The notes beneath the pieces are model-generated. The model worked only from the letters and a program-made list of their open reading frames with translations. It did not search any database and had not been told where the DNA came from. Of a DNA stretch of 41,521 bases, positions 14,957-23,828 are shown piece after piece. The stretch is from Oscillospiraceae bacterium (GTDB taxonomy: Bacteria > Bacillota_A > Clostridia > Oscillospirales > WRJC01), in assembly GCA_009782405.1 (NCBI GenBank), contig WRJC01000025.1, forward strand, positions 1 to 41,521, given 5' to 3'. The position numbers and the translations under genes were made by a program. Numbering within the stretch: the stretch's first letter is position 1; each line of letters opens with the position of its first letter.

Positions 14957-15856
14957 CTAAATATTTTGAAAAAGGCTTGTGCTGAGGTATTTTTCGCCGC
15001 GGTCGGGGAAAATGACCACGACCAGCCCGGATTTCAAATTTTCGCTCACCCTTAGCGCCGCGAGCATCGCGGCCCCGCTGCTCATGCCCACGAAAATCCC
15101 TTCTTCAGCCACGATTTTCCTCGCCATCTCAATGGCTTCCTCCGACTCGATCATGATGCTAAAATCGATTTGCGAAGGGTCGTATATCTCGGGCACGATC
15201 GCCTCCTCCATGTTTTTCAAGCCCTGTATGTAGTGGCCTTTGACCGGGTGGGCTTCCACGATTTTTATGTCCGGGTTCTTTTCTTTTAGCCCCATGCCAA
15301 CTCCCATCAGCGTGCCGGAAGTGCCGAGCCCGGAAACAAAATGCGTCACCTTTCCGCCGGTCTGCTCCCAGATTTCCTCGGCGGTGGTCTTGTAATGGGT
15401 TAGCTTGTTGTACACGTTTGAAAACTGGTTCGGGTTGAAATATTTTTTCGGTTCGCCAGCCAAAAGTTCGCGCACTTTGAGTATCGCCCCATCTGTGGAA
15501 AATTCTTTTGGCGTCAGTATGATTTCGCCGCCGAAAGCCCTGATCACCTGTTGGCGCTCGATGGAAACCGCTTCGCTCATCACGATCTGCACCTTGTACC
15601 CTTTGACCAGCCCGATCATGGCGAGCCCTATTCCCGTGTTGCCCGAAGTGGCCTCCACTATGATTTTGTCTTTTGTCAGTTCGCCCGTCGCCTCGGCCTG
15701 TTCGATCATTTTCAGCGCGATGCGGTCCTTTATGCTGCCTGTAGGGTTGAATCCTTCGATTTTCGCGCACAATTGCACATTCGGGTTATTGTTCAGCTTG
15801 GCTATTTTCACGATAGGCGTATTGCCTATCGTTTCGAGTATGTTGCCATATATCAT
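14957..15856 (-). CDS. cysM: Cysteine synthase, CysM-type PLP enzyme
   Basis: PLP-dependent enzyme that makes cysteine from an activated serine and a sulfur donor. 299 residues. FNPTGSIKDR places the PLP lysine at K43; TSGNTG (70-75) binds the substrate carboxylate; GLGTSGT (176-182) holds the PLP phosphate. The stretches GHYIQGLKNMEEAIVPEIYD and EEGIFVGMSSGA read closer to the mycobacterial CysM type, which uses O-phosphoserine, than to CysK. That donor preference is an inference. It is the last gene of the operon starting at 19866, 3 bp after the SBP stop, so coupled to it. Location next to a sulfatase gene suggests a sulfur link. It could equally be a CysK acting on O-acetylserine. Confidence 0.88.
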   Translation of the reverse strand: MIYGNILETIGNTPIVKIAKLNNNPNVQLCAKIEGFNPTGSIKDRIALKMIEQAEATGELTKDKIIVEATSGNTGIGLAMIGLVKGYKVQIVMSEAVSIERQQVIRAFGGEIILTPKEFSTDGAILKVRELLAGEPKKYFNPNQFSNVYNKLTHYKTTAEEIWEQTGGKVTHFVSGLGTSGTLMGVGMGLKEKNPDIKIVEAHPVKGHYIQGLKNMEEAIVPEIYDPSQIDFSIMIESEEAIEMARKIVAEEGIFVGMSSGAAMLAALRVSENLKSGLVVVIFPDRGEKYLSTSLFQNI

Positions 15857-15859
15857 CTG

Positions 15860-17374
15860 TCAATCCCCCAGTTCCAATACCTTTTCGTAAAATTTTTCGT
15901 ATTCCGTATCCATTTTGGCTTTTACTTTTTCGAGCGAACTCACGTAATCCTGTTTTTTGTTGACTATGAGATCCTTCATGAACATTCCCGGCTGGGTAGA
16001 GCCCGGCTGGTAGTTTATTCCCGAATCGAAAACGATCCCCGCGAGGATTATGTCCAGCATATCCCTCGAATCGTCGTCCCTGGAAACTTTTTCCTTGAGC
16101 AGTATGTCATAATACACGGGAATTACTTCATTATGCCCGAGCGCGGACATCGATTCCATGACTATCCCGATCATTTCCAATTTTTTTTCGTCGACGCAAA
16201 CCGGAAGCCCGTACATGCCCGTCCAAGAATTTGTCATATATCCATTCTGGTTTTCATCGTACTTGGGAAGCGGCAATATGCCGTACTCCACGTCGGCGGC
16301 CCGCAAATTTTCGCAGGTGAACAGGTTGTACTGGCAAAACAGCACCCTGCCCGAATCGATTCCCATATGCGGATGGTTGGCGGTTTCCGTCGTGGAGCCG
16401 TTGAAACAATACGTTTTGTTCCCGCCCCACAGCAGCTCGTAAATTTTTTCATAGGCTTCGATTTTCTTTTGGTTGTCCAGCGTGACGGTGGGCGATCCTT
16501 CGGAATCGATTATGACGGTTAATTCGTCGCATGCGTACATGAGGCTGGGCGTTTGCCAGCATATCCCGAACTCGAGCCCGAATTGATCGTCCGCTTTGTC
16601 GAATTTACCGTCGCCGTTTAAATCTTTTGAGGCGTCGACAGCCATTCTTTCCAATTTTTCAATAGTCCAGATTCCCTCCCTGACGAGTTTGTACGGATCT
16701 TCGAGCGCCAGGTTTTGAAGCAATGTTTTGTTGAAAACCAGCAAAATGGGATCTTGGATCGAAAGGGAACCTGAAAGGTAAAACGTTTTGTTGGCTATGT
16801 TCAGATTCGTTATGGCCGTTTTGTTCCACCAGGGCTTTTCAAAATCGAGGTGCGGAACTGCCGGCCATTCCCTCAAAAGCCCATCGCTGACCATTCCGGC
16901 CACGCCCGAAATGACATGGGTGAAATATACGTCCGCCCGGAGATCCCCGGCTTTCACGTCTTTTTTCAAATCGGCGTATGTGCTGTCCCAGTTTGCCCCG
17001 TATGTGGCTTTCAAAACCACTTTGTATTCGTTTTCGACTTTCAGGTTCCTGTTGTACACGGCATCGTTGAAAACCTCGCCCATCAGTTCTTCCACGAAAG
17101 TGCCCTTGTCCACAGGGCTATCGGGGTTGGGGGGCACATACACGGCAAATGTGTCCCCGCCGAAATCGCTTTTGGGCAAAATTTCGAAAATCGATTTTTC
17201 CGCAGGGGCGCCGTCGCCGTTTTCCGCTTCCGCACTTTCGGTTTTTGCGTTTCCATCGTCATTAGCCCGGTTGTTTGAATTTGCGCTTTCCTGCGAACAT
17301 GAAGCCATCACAAAAGCTGCGAAAACAAAAACCGGCAAAAACAGAAGCGCTTTTTTTGATATTGATATTTTCAT
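15860..17374 (-). CDS. Extracellular solute-binding lipoprotein (family 1)
   Basis: Binding lipoprotein of a sugar ABC importer, 504 residues. Lipobox VMASC with C26, then an acidic Asn/Glu-rich linker. ILPKSDFGGDTFAVY opens the mature domain; the EF-hand-like loop is DLNGDGKFDKADDQFG. It is a close paralogue of the protein at 32128-33624: long stretches such as NLNIANKTF, the SRDDDSRDMLDIIL segment and PVYYDILLKEK match. Third gene of a UroD-sulfatase-SBP-cysteine synthase operon, with 3-bp gaps on both sides. The sulfatase suggests a sulfated ligand (inference). No permease gene in the window. Confidence 0.88.
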   Translation of the reverse strand: MKISISKKALLFLPVFVFAAFVMASCSQESANSNNRANDDGNAKTESAEAENGDGAPAEKSIFEILPKSDFGGDTFAVYVPPNPDSPVDKGTFVEELMGEVFNDAVYNRNLKVENEYKVVLKATYGANWDSTYADLKKDVKAGDLRADVYFTHVISGVAGMVSDGLLREWPAVPHLDFEKPWWNKTAITNLNIANKTFYLSGSLSIQDPILLVFNKTLLQNLALEDPYKLVREGIWTIEKLERMAVDASKDLNGDGKFDKADDQFGLEFGICWQTPSLMYACDELTVIIDSEGSPTVTLDNQKKIEAYEKIYELLWGGNKTYCFNGSTTETANHPHMGIDSGRVLFCQYNLFTCENLRAADVEYGILPLPKYDENQNGYMTNSWTGMYGLPVCVDEKKLEMIGIVMESMSALGHNEVIPVYYDILLKEKVSRDDDSRDMLDIILAGIVFDSGINYQPGSTQPGMFMKDLIVNKKQDYVSSLEKVKAKMDTEYEKFYEKVLELGD

Positions 17375-17377
17375 AAA

Positions 17378-18838
17378 TCATTCCTCCAACATGAGCCTTC
17401 GGAACTGCTCTTCCGGCACTCCCTCGGCTTCCATTTCACGACGCAGAATTTCCCGCATTTTGGCTCGCGCGCCGGGATTTTCTTGCAGAATATTTTCGTT
17501 TTGCCCGGGATCGCAGATCCGGTCGAACAAAAGCTCCGGATAAGGCATAGATCCGTGCTGGTTTCTTCGCGGCATCTTCCAGACGGGGCAATTTATGCCC
17601 GGGATATACAGGCCGCTTTCCGTTCCCGGAGATATGTAAGCCATATTTGCGGAATATTCAAAAAGCGGGGCGGAATTGTCCCAGCCGGTATGATAAGTGT
17701 GGCAAAGATCTGAAATCGTGGCTCCGGCCCCGAACATCCCGTAAACGGCGGCGTCCCTGTGCTTTTCGGTTTCGCCGCGCAGAAGCGGCATGAGCGAACG
17801 CCCGTGCGGAGCCTGGGTTTTCGCCCCGAGCGCTTCGAGTATGGTGGGGTAAACGTCCACCGCCGTGGCGATCGCCTTTTGCCTGCCGGCTTTTATGCCC
17901 GGGGCGCATATGACAAGCGGTATATGCGCGCTTTGATCGTAGTTTGGCGGTTGTTTCCCGAAACGGCCCTTTTCGCCGAGCTCGTGCCCGTGGTCGGTGG
18001 TCAATACCACCATGGTGTCGTCCCAAAGCCCGTATTTATCCATTTTGTCCAATAATTTGCCCAAATGCGCATCTATCATCGCCACTTTGCCCTTGTACTG
18101 GGAGCGTATGAATTCGACGTCTTTTTGCGTCGCCTGTTCCCACCATTTATCGCTGTGCCCGCAATACCCGTCCTGATAGGGCGGCCAACAATTATAATCC
18201 TCCGGTTTTTCGTCTGTAAACATCGAGGCATATGGTTCGGGCACATGAAACGGCTCGTGCGCGTCGAAGCACTCGACCCACAGAAAAAATTTTTCGTGCG
18301 AATGGTTTGCATCCAGCCAGTCCGAAGCTTCTTTTAGCGTCTTGGGGGAGAAGAAATCGTTTTCGTCCTTGAAATCTTTCACGTTGTTATAGTAGCGCGA
18401 ACCCAGCCCCGGGCGCCATTTGTCTATATTGGAAACCCAAGCGGGCACATTTTCCAAAACGTCCGTGCTGTACATATCGAGCTCGTGGCCGCGTATCATT
18501 CGGACGCAGTCGAAACGCTCGAAATATCCGTGCGCGGAATTTTCCCAGTAATGGTAGTGGTCCGTTATCATGGCGGTCACGGCCCCGGCCGATTTCGCCG
18601 CAGATGCGATATGGGTGTCGAAGGGTTCCATGGGACCCCAGCCGCGCCAGAAAAATTCCTTTCGGCCGCTCATCAATTCGCGCCTTGCCGGCATGCAGGG
18701 AGCCGAGCCGATGAAATAGTTTTCGAACACCACGCCCCTGTCGGCGAGCCTGTCCATATTCGGGGTCGGGACTTCGCCGCCGTACGGGCCGATCATATGC
18801 CGGTTCAAACTGTCTATCAAAATATTTATCACATTCAT
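17378..18838 (-). CDS. Sulfatase, Cys-type (formylglycine-dependent)
   Basis: Hydrolyses a sulfate ester, probably on a sugar, in the cytoplasm (no signal peptide). 486 residues from the ATG at 18838; the open frame runs upstream to 19051 but that part overlaps the UroD-like gene and reads as basic shadow sequence. The signature C48-M-P50-A-R52 in APCMPARRELMSGR carries the cysteine converted to formylglycine; a Cys-type site in an anaerobe needs the radical-SAM maturase anSME, which is not encoded here. D9 near the start and D282-H283 (TTDHGHE) are metal ligands. The CMPARREL segment followed by WGPMEPFDTH marks a subgroup common in Clostridia. A phosphonate or phosphodiester hydrolase of the same fold is the main alternative. 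Confidence 0.9.
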   Translation of the reverse strand: MNVINILIDSLNRHMIGPYGGEVPTPNMDRLADRGVVFENYFIGSAPCMPARRELMSGRKEFFWRGWGPMEPFDTHIASAAKSAGAVTAMITDHYHYWENSAHGYFERFDCVRMIRGHELDMYSTDVLENVPAWVSNIDKWRPGLGSRYYNNVKDFKDENDFFSPKTLKEASDWLDANHSHEKFFLWVECFDAHEPFHVPEPYASMFTDEKPEDYNCWPPYQDGYCGHSDKWWEQATQKDVEFIRSQYKGKVAMIDAHLGKLLDKMDKYGLWDDTMVVLTTDHGHELGEKGRFGKQPPNYDQSAHIPLVICAPGIKAGRQKAIATAVDVYPTILEALGAKTQAPHGRSLMPLLRGETEKHRDAAVYGMFGAGATISDLCHTYHTGWDNSAPLFEYSANMAYISPGTESGLYIPGINCPVWKMPRRNQHGSMPYPELLFDRICDPGQNENILQENPGARAKMREILRREMEAEGVPEEQFRRLMLEE

Positions 18839-18861
18839 AACATCATCCCTTTTGTTGTTGA

Positions 18862-19866
18862 TTATTGATTTTTGAAGGCTTCGGCCAAAGCTATTATGTT
18901 TTCCACCGGAACGTCGGCGGGCACTTGGTGCGTCGGGGCGGCTATGTAACCGCCGCCTTTGCCCAAGATATCGATTGTCTCCCTTGCGATTTTTTTGACT
19001 TCGGAGGGGGTCACGTAGGGAAGCGTTTTTTGGGTGCTTATCCCGCCCCAAAAAGTCAAATGCGCCCCGAATTTTTCCTTTATTTCTTTGAGCCCGTATA
19101 TTTCGGGCTGCACCGTCTGGTATATGTCAAGACCGATGTCGATGAGGTCGCCTAAAATCGCCGATATGTCGCCGCAAGAGTGGATCGCCACGGTTCTGCC
19201 CGTAGATTTCACTTTTTCGAACATGACGGCGAGGTTTGGTTTGATTAATTTGCGCCATGTGGCGGGGCTCATCATGAGGCCGCGCTGTTGCCCGTAGTCG
19301 TCGCCCACGAAAAAACCGTCGAGGGGGTATGTCAGCGCCCTTTCGATTATTTTCATGTTGTATTCGAGTATCTGCGAAAAAAGTTCCCGCACAAATTTTT
19401 CTTCTCCGGCGAGATCCGCCAAAAAGTTTTCAAGCCCCCTCAGGCTCCATCCCCTTTCAAACAGCGAAAATCCGATTTTCCCGAATTTATACGAATCCCT
19501 GCCGTCATTGATCATTTTTGCGGAAACTTCGTCCACAAAATCGAGGTCCGGTTCGGGCACATGATAGTCTTTTATTTCCGGTTCTTTCAATATGTATTCT
19601 TTTATGATGCCGATGTCCTTGTCCGCCCCGCTTCTGTCCCACTCCACTCCAAACGGGTCGCGATATACTTCGCCGGGGAGCCATTCGCCCTTTCTGTACT
19701 TCGCTTCTTCTATGTGGTTGTCAAACCAATCCCATATATCGTCGTGGCCTATTTTCAAATATTCGCAAACTTTTTTTTCGAGCGGCACGGTCAAGTCGGT
19801 GGAGTGGGGGACAGGGTGGGTGTTTTTGTGAGCCACCGCAGAAATCACGCGTTCTCTTTTCATCAT
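18862..19866 (-). CDS. UroD-like methyltransferase-type protein
   Basis: Member of the uroporphyrinogen decarboxylase superfamily, 334 residues, cytoplasmic. True HemE is unlikely: the chain carries H229-x-C231 (AIHSCGDI), the zinc motif of methyltransferases such as MtaA/MtbA/CmuA that move methyl groups between corrinoid proteins and thiols, and GFFVGDDYGQQRGLMMSP, typical of such homologues. The ATG at 19866 has AGGAGG eight bases before it; a second ATG follows directly. First gene of an operon with a sulfatase, an SBP and cysM, behind a promoter at 19904-19932. No corrinoid protein is encoded here, so a methyl donor or acceptor cannot be named. Confidence 0.85.
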   Translation of the reverse strand: MMKRERVISAVAHKNTHPVPHSTDLTVPLEKKVCEYLKIGHDDIWDWFDNHIEEAKYRKGEWLPGEVYRDPFGVEWDRSGADKDIGIIKEYILKEPEIKDYHVPEPDLDFVDEVSAKMINDGRDSYKFGKIGFSLFERGWSLRGLENFLADLAGEEKFVRELFSQILEYNMKIIERALTYPLDGFFVGDDYGQQRGLMMSPATWRKLIKPNLAVMFEKVKSTGRTVAIHSCGDISAILGDLIDIGLDIYQTVQPEIYGLKEIKEKFGAHLTFWGGISTQKTLPYVTPSEVKKIARETIDILGKGGGYIAAPTHQVPADVPVENIIALAEAFKNQ

Positions 19867-19903
19867 TTGTTTTTCCTCCTGTGTTGTTCGTTTGATTATC
19901 CGT

Positions 19904-19932
19904 ATTATACCAAAATATTCGGGAAATGTAAA
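19904..19932 (-). promoter_or_regulatory. Promoter of the UroD-sulfatase-SBP-cysM operon
   Basis: Minus strand: TTTACA (19927-19932), 17 bp ending in TGG, TATAAT (19904-19909). It begins just after the recG stop codon (19940), so the operon has its own start although it follows recG in the same direction. Confidence 0.8.
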
Positions 19933-19939
19933 GAGATTT

Positions 19940-22087
19940 TCAATTAAAAGCGATTTTTCTTTGCTCGTCGGAGCCGAACATTTTCAAAACGGCCTGTATC
20001 AAGCGTTTGTCCCCTGTTTGGCCGTTCAAAATATTTTTGTTTTCCGCGAGGGTTTCTTTCGCGGCTTTTGCGGCCAAATACAATATTTCCGCGTCTGCGG
20101 CCAAATCCGCGATTTTGAAAGTCACCGAACCCGATTGCCTTTCGCCGAAAAGATCCCCCGGGCCGCGTATCTCTATGTCCTTTTTGGCGATTTCAAAACC
20201 GTCGTTCGTCTTGCACATTATGTCGAGGCGTTTTTTTGAGTTTTCGCCCTCGTTGTCGCAAAACATCACGCAATAGCTCTTTTTTTCGCCCCTTCCCACA
20301 CGCCCCCTGAGCTGGTGGAGCTGCGAGAGCCCGAAACGCTCCGCGTTTTCGATGATCATCAATACGGCGTTTGGTATGTTGACCCCGACTTCGATGACCA
20401 CGGTGGAAACAAGTATCTTTATGTTTCCGTTTTTGAAACGTTCCATTATTGCGTCTTTTTCCCCGGATTTCATTTTGCCGTGGATAAAAGCGGAAGATAT
20501 ATTTGGGAATATGTTTTCCGACAAATCTTTGAAATACGATTTTACCGATTTCATCCCCGTATCGGTTTTTTCGTTTTCGTCTTCTTCGTCCTCTCCAACA
20601 AGGGGGCATATGACAAAAACCTGGCCTCCCTCGCCGACCAATTTTTCCGTGAATTTGTATATCCTCTCCCGAAAAGAACTGTCTACCGTGTATGTTTCGA
20701 CTTTCTGCCTGCCGGGGGGCAATTCGTCTATCACGCTCACATCCAAATCGCCGTACATGATCAGCGCCAGCGTCCGGGGGATCGGGGTGGCCGACATCAC
20801 CAGCGAATGCGCGATGCCGCGCATTTCCGATTTCCCCTCGATCAAGGCGCGCTGGTTCACGCCGAAACGGTGCTGCTCGTCGGTGATCGAAAGGCTCAAA
20901 TTTTTGAAAACGATGTTTTTTTGTATGACCGCGTGCGTGCCTATGACAAAATCCGCTTCGCCGCCCTCTATTTCGCGCAGAGTTTCCCGTTTTTGCTTGG
21001 CGCCCAGCGACCCTGTCAAAAGCCGGACATTGATCCCGGCGTTTTCGAACAAGCGGGACAATCCCTCATAATGCTGCGTGGCCAAAATGTCAGTGGGGGC
21101 CATCATGACTGCCTGCGAACCGTTTTTGCAGGCAAAATATGCGGCCGCGGCTGCTATCATGGTTTTACCGCTGCCCACATCGCCCTGAATCAGCCTGCTC
21201 ATGGGCTTGTCTTTTTTCATGTCGGATATGACATCCTCCACGGCTCGTTTTTGCGCGTTTGTGGGCGCAAAAGGCAAAAGCGAATAAAAACCGCCCATTT
21301 CGACGTTTTTTTTGTATTTGTATCCGGGGGCGTATTCCCTGCGGCTTTTTATCTGTTCCAAGGCGATGGAGTACAAAAAAAATTCCTCAAAAACAAGGCG
21401 TTTTTTCGCCGCTTCGAGATCGCCCCAAGTTTTTGGGACGTGCATGTTTTTCAATGCGAAACATATATCGCAGAGGCTGTACGCATTTTTTGTTTGTTCG
21501 GGCAGAAGTTCCAATTCTTTTGAAAGTTCCGGGGATTTTGAAACCAGTTCCAAAGCGCTTTGGACCGCTTTGGCTATCGTGTTGTGCGAGACTTTGCCGT
21601 TTTTTTTGTACACGGGATAAAAGCGCGAATTCTCCGCTCCGCGCTGGTATGGGATAAATTTGGGGTTCGCCATTTCGAATTTCACGAGATTTCCGGTAAT
21701 TTTTCCGTAAAAGACATAAATATTGCCTTGCTTGAATATGTTTTTCACGTATTCCGAATGAAAAAAAACGATGTCCACGCGGCTTTCCAAATTGTCGGTT
21801 ATACCGCCGGATTCGTCGAGCTTTGCCTCGATTGCGGAAAACCTGACCATCGGCAGGCCGTTTTTGTTCATCGAAACAACTTTTGAGGCCACTTTCAGCC
21901 TTACGGCATACGTCCCGTAAAGCTCTACTTCAAAAAGAGGGACTATTTGCCGGTCCTCGTAGCGCCGGGGGAAATAGAAGAGAATGTCGCCGACCGTGAA
22001 AACGCCGAGTTCGTTCAGGCCTTTCGCTTTCGATTCCCCGACGCCTTTGAGAATATTTACGGGTTCGGACAATATCGAATCATTCAT
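19940..22087 (-). CDS. recG: ATP-dependent DNA helicase RecG
   Basis: Remodels stalled replication forks and branched DNA. 715 residues. N-terminal wedge/OB domain (about 60-145, with ILKGVGESKAKGL at 12-24 as a helix-hairpin-like start), helicase domain 1 with Walker A GDVGSGKT (302-309) and the RecG-type box DEQH (403-406), then domain 2 with QLRGRVGRGEKKSY. All standard motifs are present. Its ATG overlaps the stop of the lipoprotein gene by 4 bp, so it is the last gene of the run starting near 26676. No terminator is seen between its stop and the next promoter. Confidence 0.97.
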   Translation of the reverse strand: MNDSILSEPVNILKGVGESKAKGLNELGVFTVGDILFYFPRRYEDRQIVPLFEVELYGTYAVRLKVASKVVSMNKNGLPMVRFSAIEAKLDESGGITDNLESRVDIVFFHSEYVKNIFKQGNIYVFYGKITGNLVKFEMANPKFIPYQRGAENSRFYPVYKKNGKVSHNTIAKAVQSALELVSKSPELSKELELLPEQTKNAYSLCDICFALKNMHVPKTWGDLEAAKKRLVFEEFFLYSIALEQIKSRREYAPGYKYKKNVEMGGFYSLLPFAPTNAQKRAVEDVISDMKKDKPMSRLIQGDVGSGKTMIAAAAAYFACKNGSQAVMMAPTDILATQHYEGLSRLFENAGINVRLLTGSLGAKQKRETLREIEGGEADFVIGTHAVIQKNIVFKNLSLSITDEQHRFGVNQRALIEGKSEMRGIAHSLVMSATPIPRTLALIMYGDLDVSVIDELPPGRQKVETYTVDSSFRERIYKFTEKLVGEGGQVFVICPLVGEDEEDENEKTDTGMKSVKSYFKDLSENIFPNISSAFIHGKMKSGEKDAIMERFKNGNIKILVSTVVIEVGVNIPNAVLMIIENAERFGLSQLHQLRGRVGRGEKKSYCVMFCDNEGENSKKRLDIMCKTNDGFEIAKKDIEIRGPGDLFGERQSGSVTFKIADLAADAEILYLAAKAAKETLAENKNILNGQTGDKRLIQAVLKMFGSDEQRKIAFN

Positions 22088-22695
22088 TGTTTGAATCTGA
22101 ACGTTTCCGCCGCGATTTGCAGGACGTTCGCGTGGGTTTCATATTTTGTTTCCGTCGCGGTATATGTCAGCGTATATACCTGGCGCTTCTTGAAAAATAC
22201 GATCTGCGAAATCTTGTATTTCATGCCGGCCACGGACAATGTGTATGTGTATTTTTTTGCCTCGACCCCGTCGATTGTCAAAGTCTCTTCCGGTTCGCCT
22301 TCCAAATCCTGGAATACCGTTTCATAGGAAGGCAATCCGAATTCGTTCCAATATTTTTCGATCGTTTCGTATTTGCCTTCGGGCAGCGCGAAAACCGTCG
22401 CCGAAAGATTGGGTTTCGTTTCTATCTTGAAATTTTCGGCCGACCCAGGGTCCAAAGCCTCGATTTGAATTATTTCCGAATCGTTTATGTATACTGTTAT
22501 CATGGCGTCGTTTCTCTGCATGGTAAAATTTTCGGGGTAGTAGAAATAGAAATCCACGGAGTCGTTTTCCGCCAGCGCCGCCGTACCATCGTCAAAAATC
22601 GTTTCTGTGGGGATATTTTTCACGGCCCTTTCCCCGCACGACGAAAAAAGCAGCGCAAGCATGGCAAAAAATGCGGATAGAATGATTTTTTTCAT
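22084..22695 (-). CDS. Lipoprotein of unknown function, DcrB/PsbP-like
   Basis: 203 residues from the ATG at 22695, preceded by AGGAGG that lies in the end of ricT; the open frame extends upstream to 22866 but that part overlaps ricT. Signal peptide MKKIILSAFFAMLALLFSSC, lipobox FSSC with C20. The mature part has VDFYFYYPENFTMQRND and a C-terminal NVLQIAAETFRF, the pattern of PsbP/DcrB-like domains, small alpha-beta proteins of unclear role. It lies between ricT (2 bp gap) and recG (4 bp overlap), an unusual place for a secreted protein. Possibly unrelated in function to both. Confidence 0.78.
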   Translation of the reverse strand: MKKIILSAFFAMLALLFSSCGERAVKNIPTETIFDDGTAALAENDSVDFYFYYPENFTMQRNDAMITVYINDSEIIQIEALDPGSAENFKIETKPNLSATVFALPEGKYETIEKYWNEFGLPSYETVFQDLEGEPEETLTIDGVEAKKYTYTLSVAGMKYKISQIVFFKKRQVYTLTYTATETKYETHANVLQIAAETFRFKQ

Positions 22696-22697
22696 GA

Positions 22698-23810
22698 CTA
22701 AACCTCCTTTTCGTTTTTTTCGTTTTCCATTTCGGCGGCGGATTCGTCCTGCGGTTGTTTCTGCTCGATTTTCGCGAAGCCTATCACTTTCAAATTGTCT
22801 TTCGGGAACGGTTTCACGGTATCTTCGCCTTCGGGGTTGTTTTTTGGGTTTATCTTCACTTTGCATATGCCTGTGAGCAAATTTCTGTCGATTATGGTGC
22901 CGGTTTCGCCGCTTGCAGTTTCGACTATCGAGTTTATCTTCGGCGTTTCCCTGCTCAAAAATTCGTAGGCTTCATGTTCGTATTTCAGGCAGCACATGAG
23001 CTTTCCGCAAACGCCGGACATTTTGGCGGAATTTATCGGCATATTTTGCTCTTTGGCGACTTTTATCGTGATCTGCGCCAAATCCTGCAAAAAAGAATTG
23101 CAACAGATCGGCCTTCCGCAAACCGAAAGCCCTCCCAAAATTTTGGTCTGGTCGCGTATGCCTATCTGCCGCATTTCGATCCTCGTCCTGAATACGGAGG
23201 CCAGATCTTTGACAAGTTCCCGAAAATCGACTCTTCCCTCAGCGGTATAATAGTAAGTCAGTTTCGAATTGTCGAATGTATATTCCGCTTCTATGATTTT
23301 CATCTGCATGGCGTCGAGGCCGTGGAACTTTATTCTGTCATTTGCGACCCGTATGGTTTCTTTCGCAGTTTTTTTGTTTTTTTCCGCCCTTTCGACGTCT
23401 TCCTCGCTCGCTTTTTTCACAATCGGCTTCAGCGGCGAAACGACTTTTGACACGCTTATATTTTTGTTGGCTATTGCCACATATCCGAGTTCCAATCCTT
23501 TCGATGTTTCCACTATTACTTTTTCGCCCGGATTGTATGTCTCCCCGCCCGGTTCGAAAAAATATATCTTGCCCACCGCTTTGAACCTTATCGCCACGAT
23601 CTCGACAGTGGGCCCCGTGATTTCTTCGCCCTGGAGAAATTTGGCATACGAATCGCCGTCGATTTCCACCATTTCAGCTTCCGGTTCGGCGGCTTGTTTT
23701 GTTTGCGGCGGTTGCCAAGTTTGGTTTTCGTCCGCGCCGCGCTGTTTTTTGTTTCGCTTTTTGTAGGGGGGAGATGCGAATTTTTTGTCCGATGGGGCAT
23801 TTATGTTCAT
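22698..23810 (-). CDS. ricT: RicT (YaaT), PSP1-domain regulator of RNA processing
   Basis: In Bacillus, RicT acts with RicA and RicF, carries iron-sulfur clusters and affects RNase Y processing, sporulation and competence. 370 residues. The PSP1 core spans about 68-330; six cysteines in two groups, C231/C236/C237 (VCGRPICC) and C268/C273/C274 (VCGKLMCC), fit cluster binding. N-terminal 65 residues are basic then Gln/Pro-rich, and the last 25 are acidic; both are extensions to the core, making the protein longer than the Bacillus one (about 275 residues). It follows holB with an 18-bp gap. ricA and ricF are not in the window. Confidence 0.93.
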   Translation of the reverse strand: MNINAPSDKKFASPPYKKRNKKQRGADENQTWQPPQTKQAAEPEAEMVEIDGDSYAKFLQGEEITGPTVEIVAIRFKAVGKIYFFEPGGETYNPGEKVIVETSKGLELGYVAIANKNISVSKVVSPLKPIVKKASEEDVERAEKNKKTAKETIRVANDRIKFHGLDAMQMKIIEAEYTFDNSKLTYYYTAEGRVDFRELVKDLASVFRTRIEMRQIGIRDQTKILGGLSVCGRPICCNSFLQDLAQITIKVAKEQNMPINSAKMSGVCGKLMCCLKYEHEAYEFLSRETPKINSIVETASGETGTIIDRNLLTGICKVKINPKNNPEGEDTVKPFPKDNLKVIGFAKIEQKQPQDESAAEMENEKNEKEV

Positions 23811-23828
23811 CGTAAAAATAATTACCTT

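Noticed and set aside
18839..19051. Longer sulfatase reading frame
   Set aside because: The added part overlaps the UroD-like gene on the same strand, is Arg-rich shadow sequence and has no ribosome site; the ATG at 18838 starts a normal sulfatase fold.
18862..19866. HemE (true uroporphyrinogen decarboxylase)
   Set aside because: The H-x-C zinc motif and the missing haem-pathway neighbours favour the methyltransferase branch.
20315..21523. Long plus-strand frame opposite recG
   Set aside because: Shadow of recG codons; Phe/His/Arg-rich with no recognisable domain.
22696..22866. Longer start for the lipoprotein before recG
   Set aside because: It overlaps ricT and would bury the signal peptide; AGGAGG precedes the ATG at 22695.
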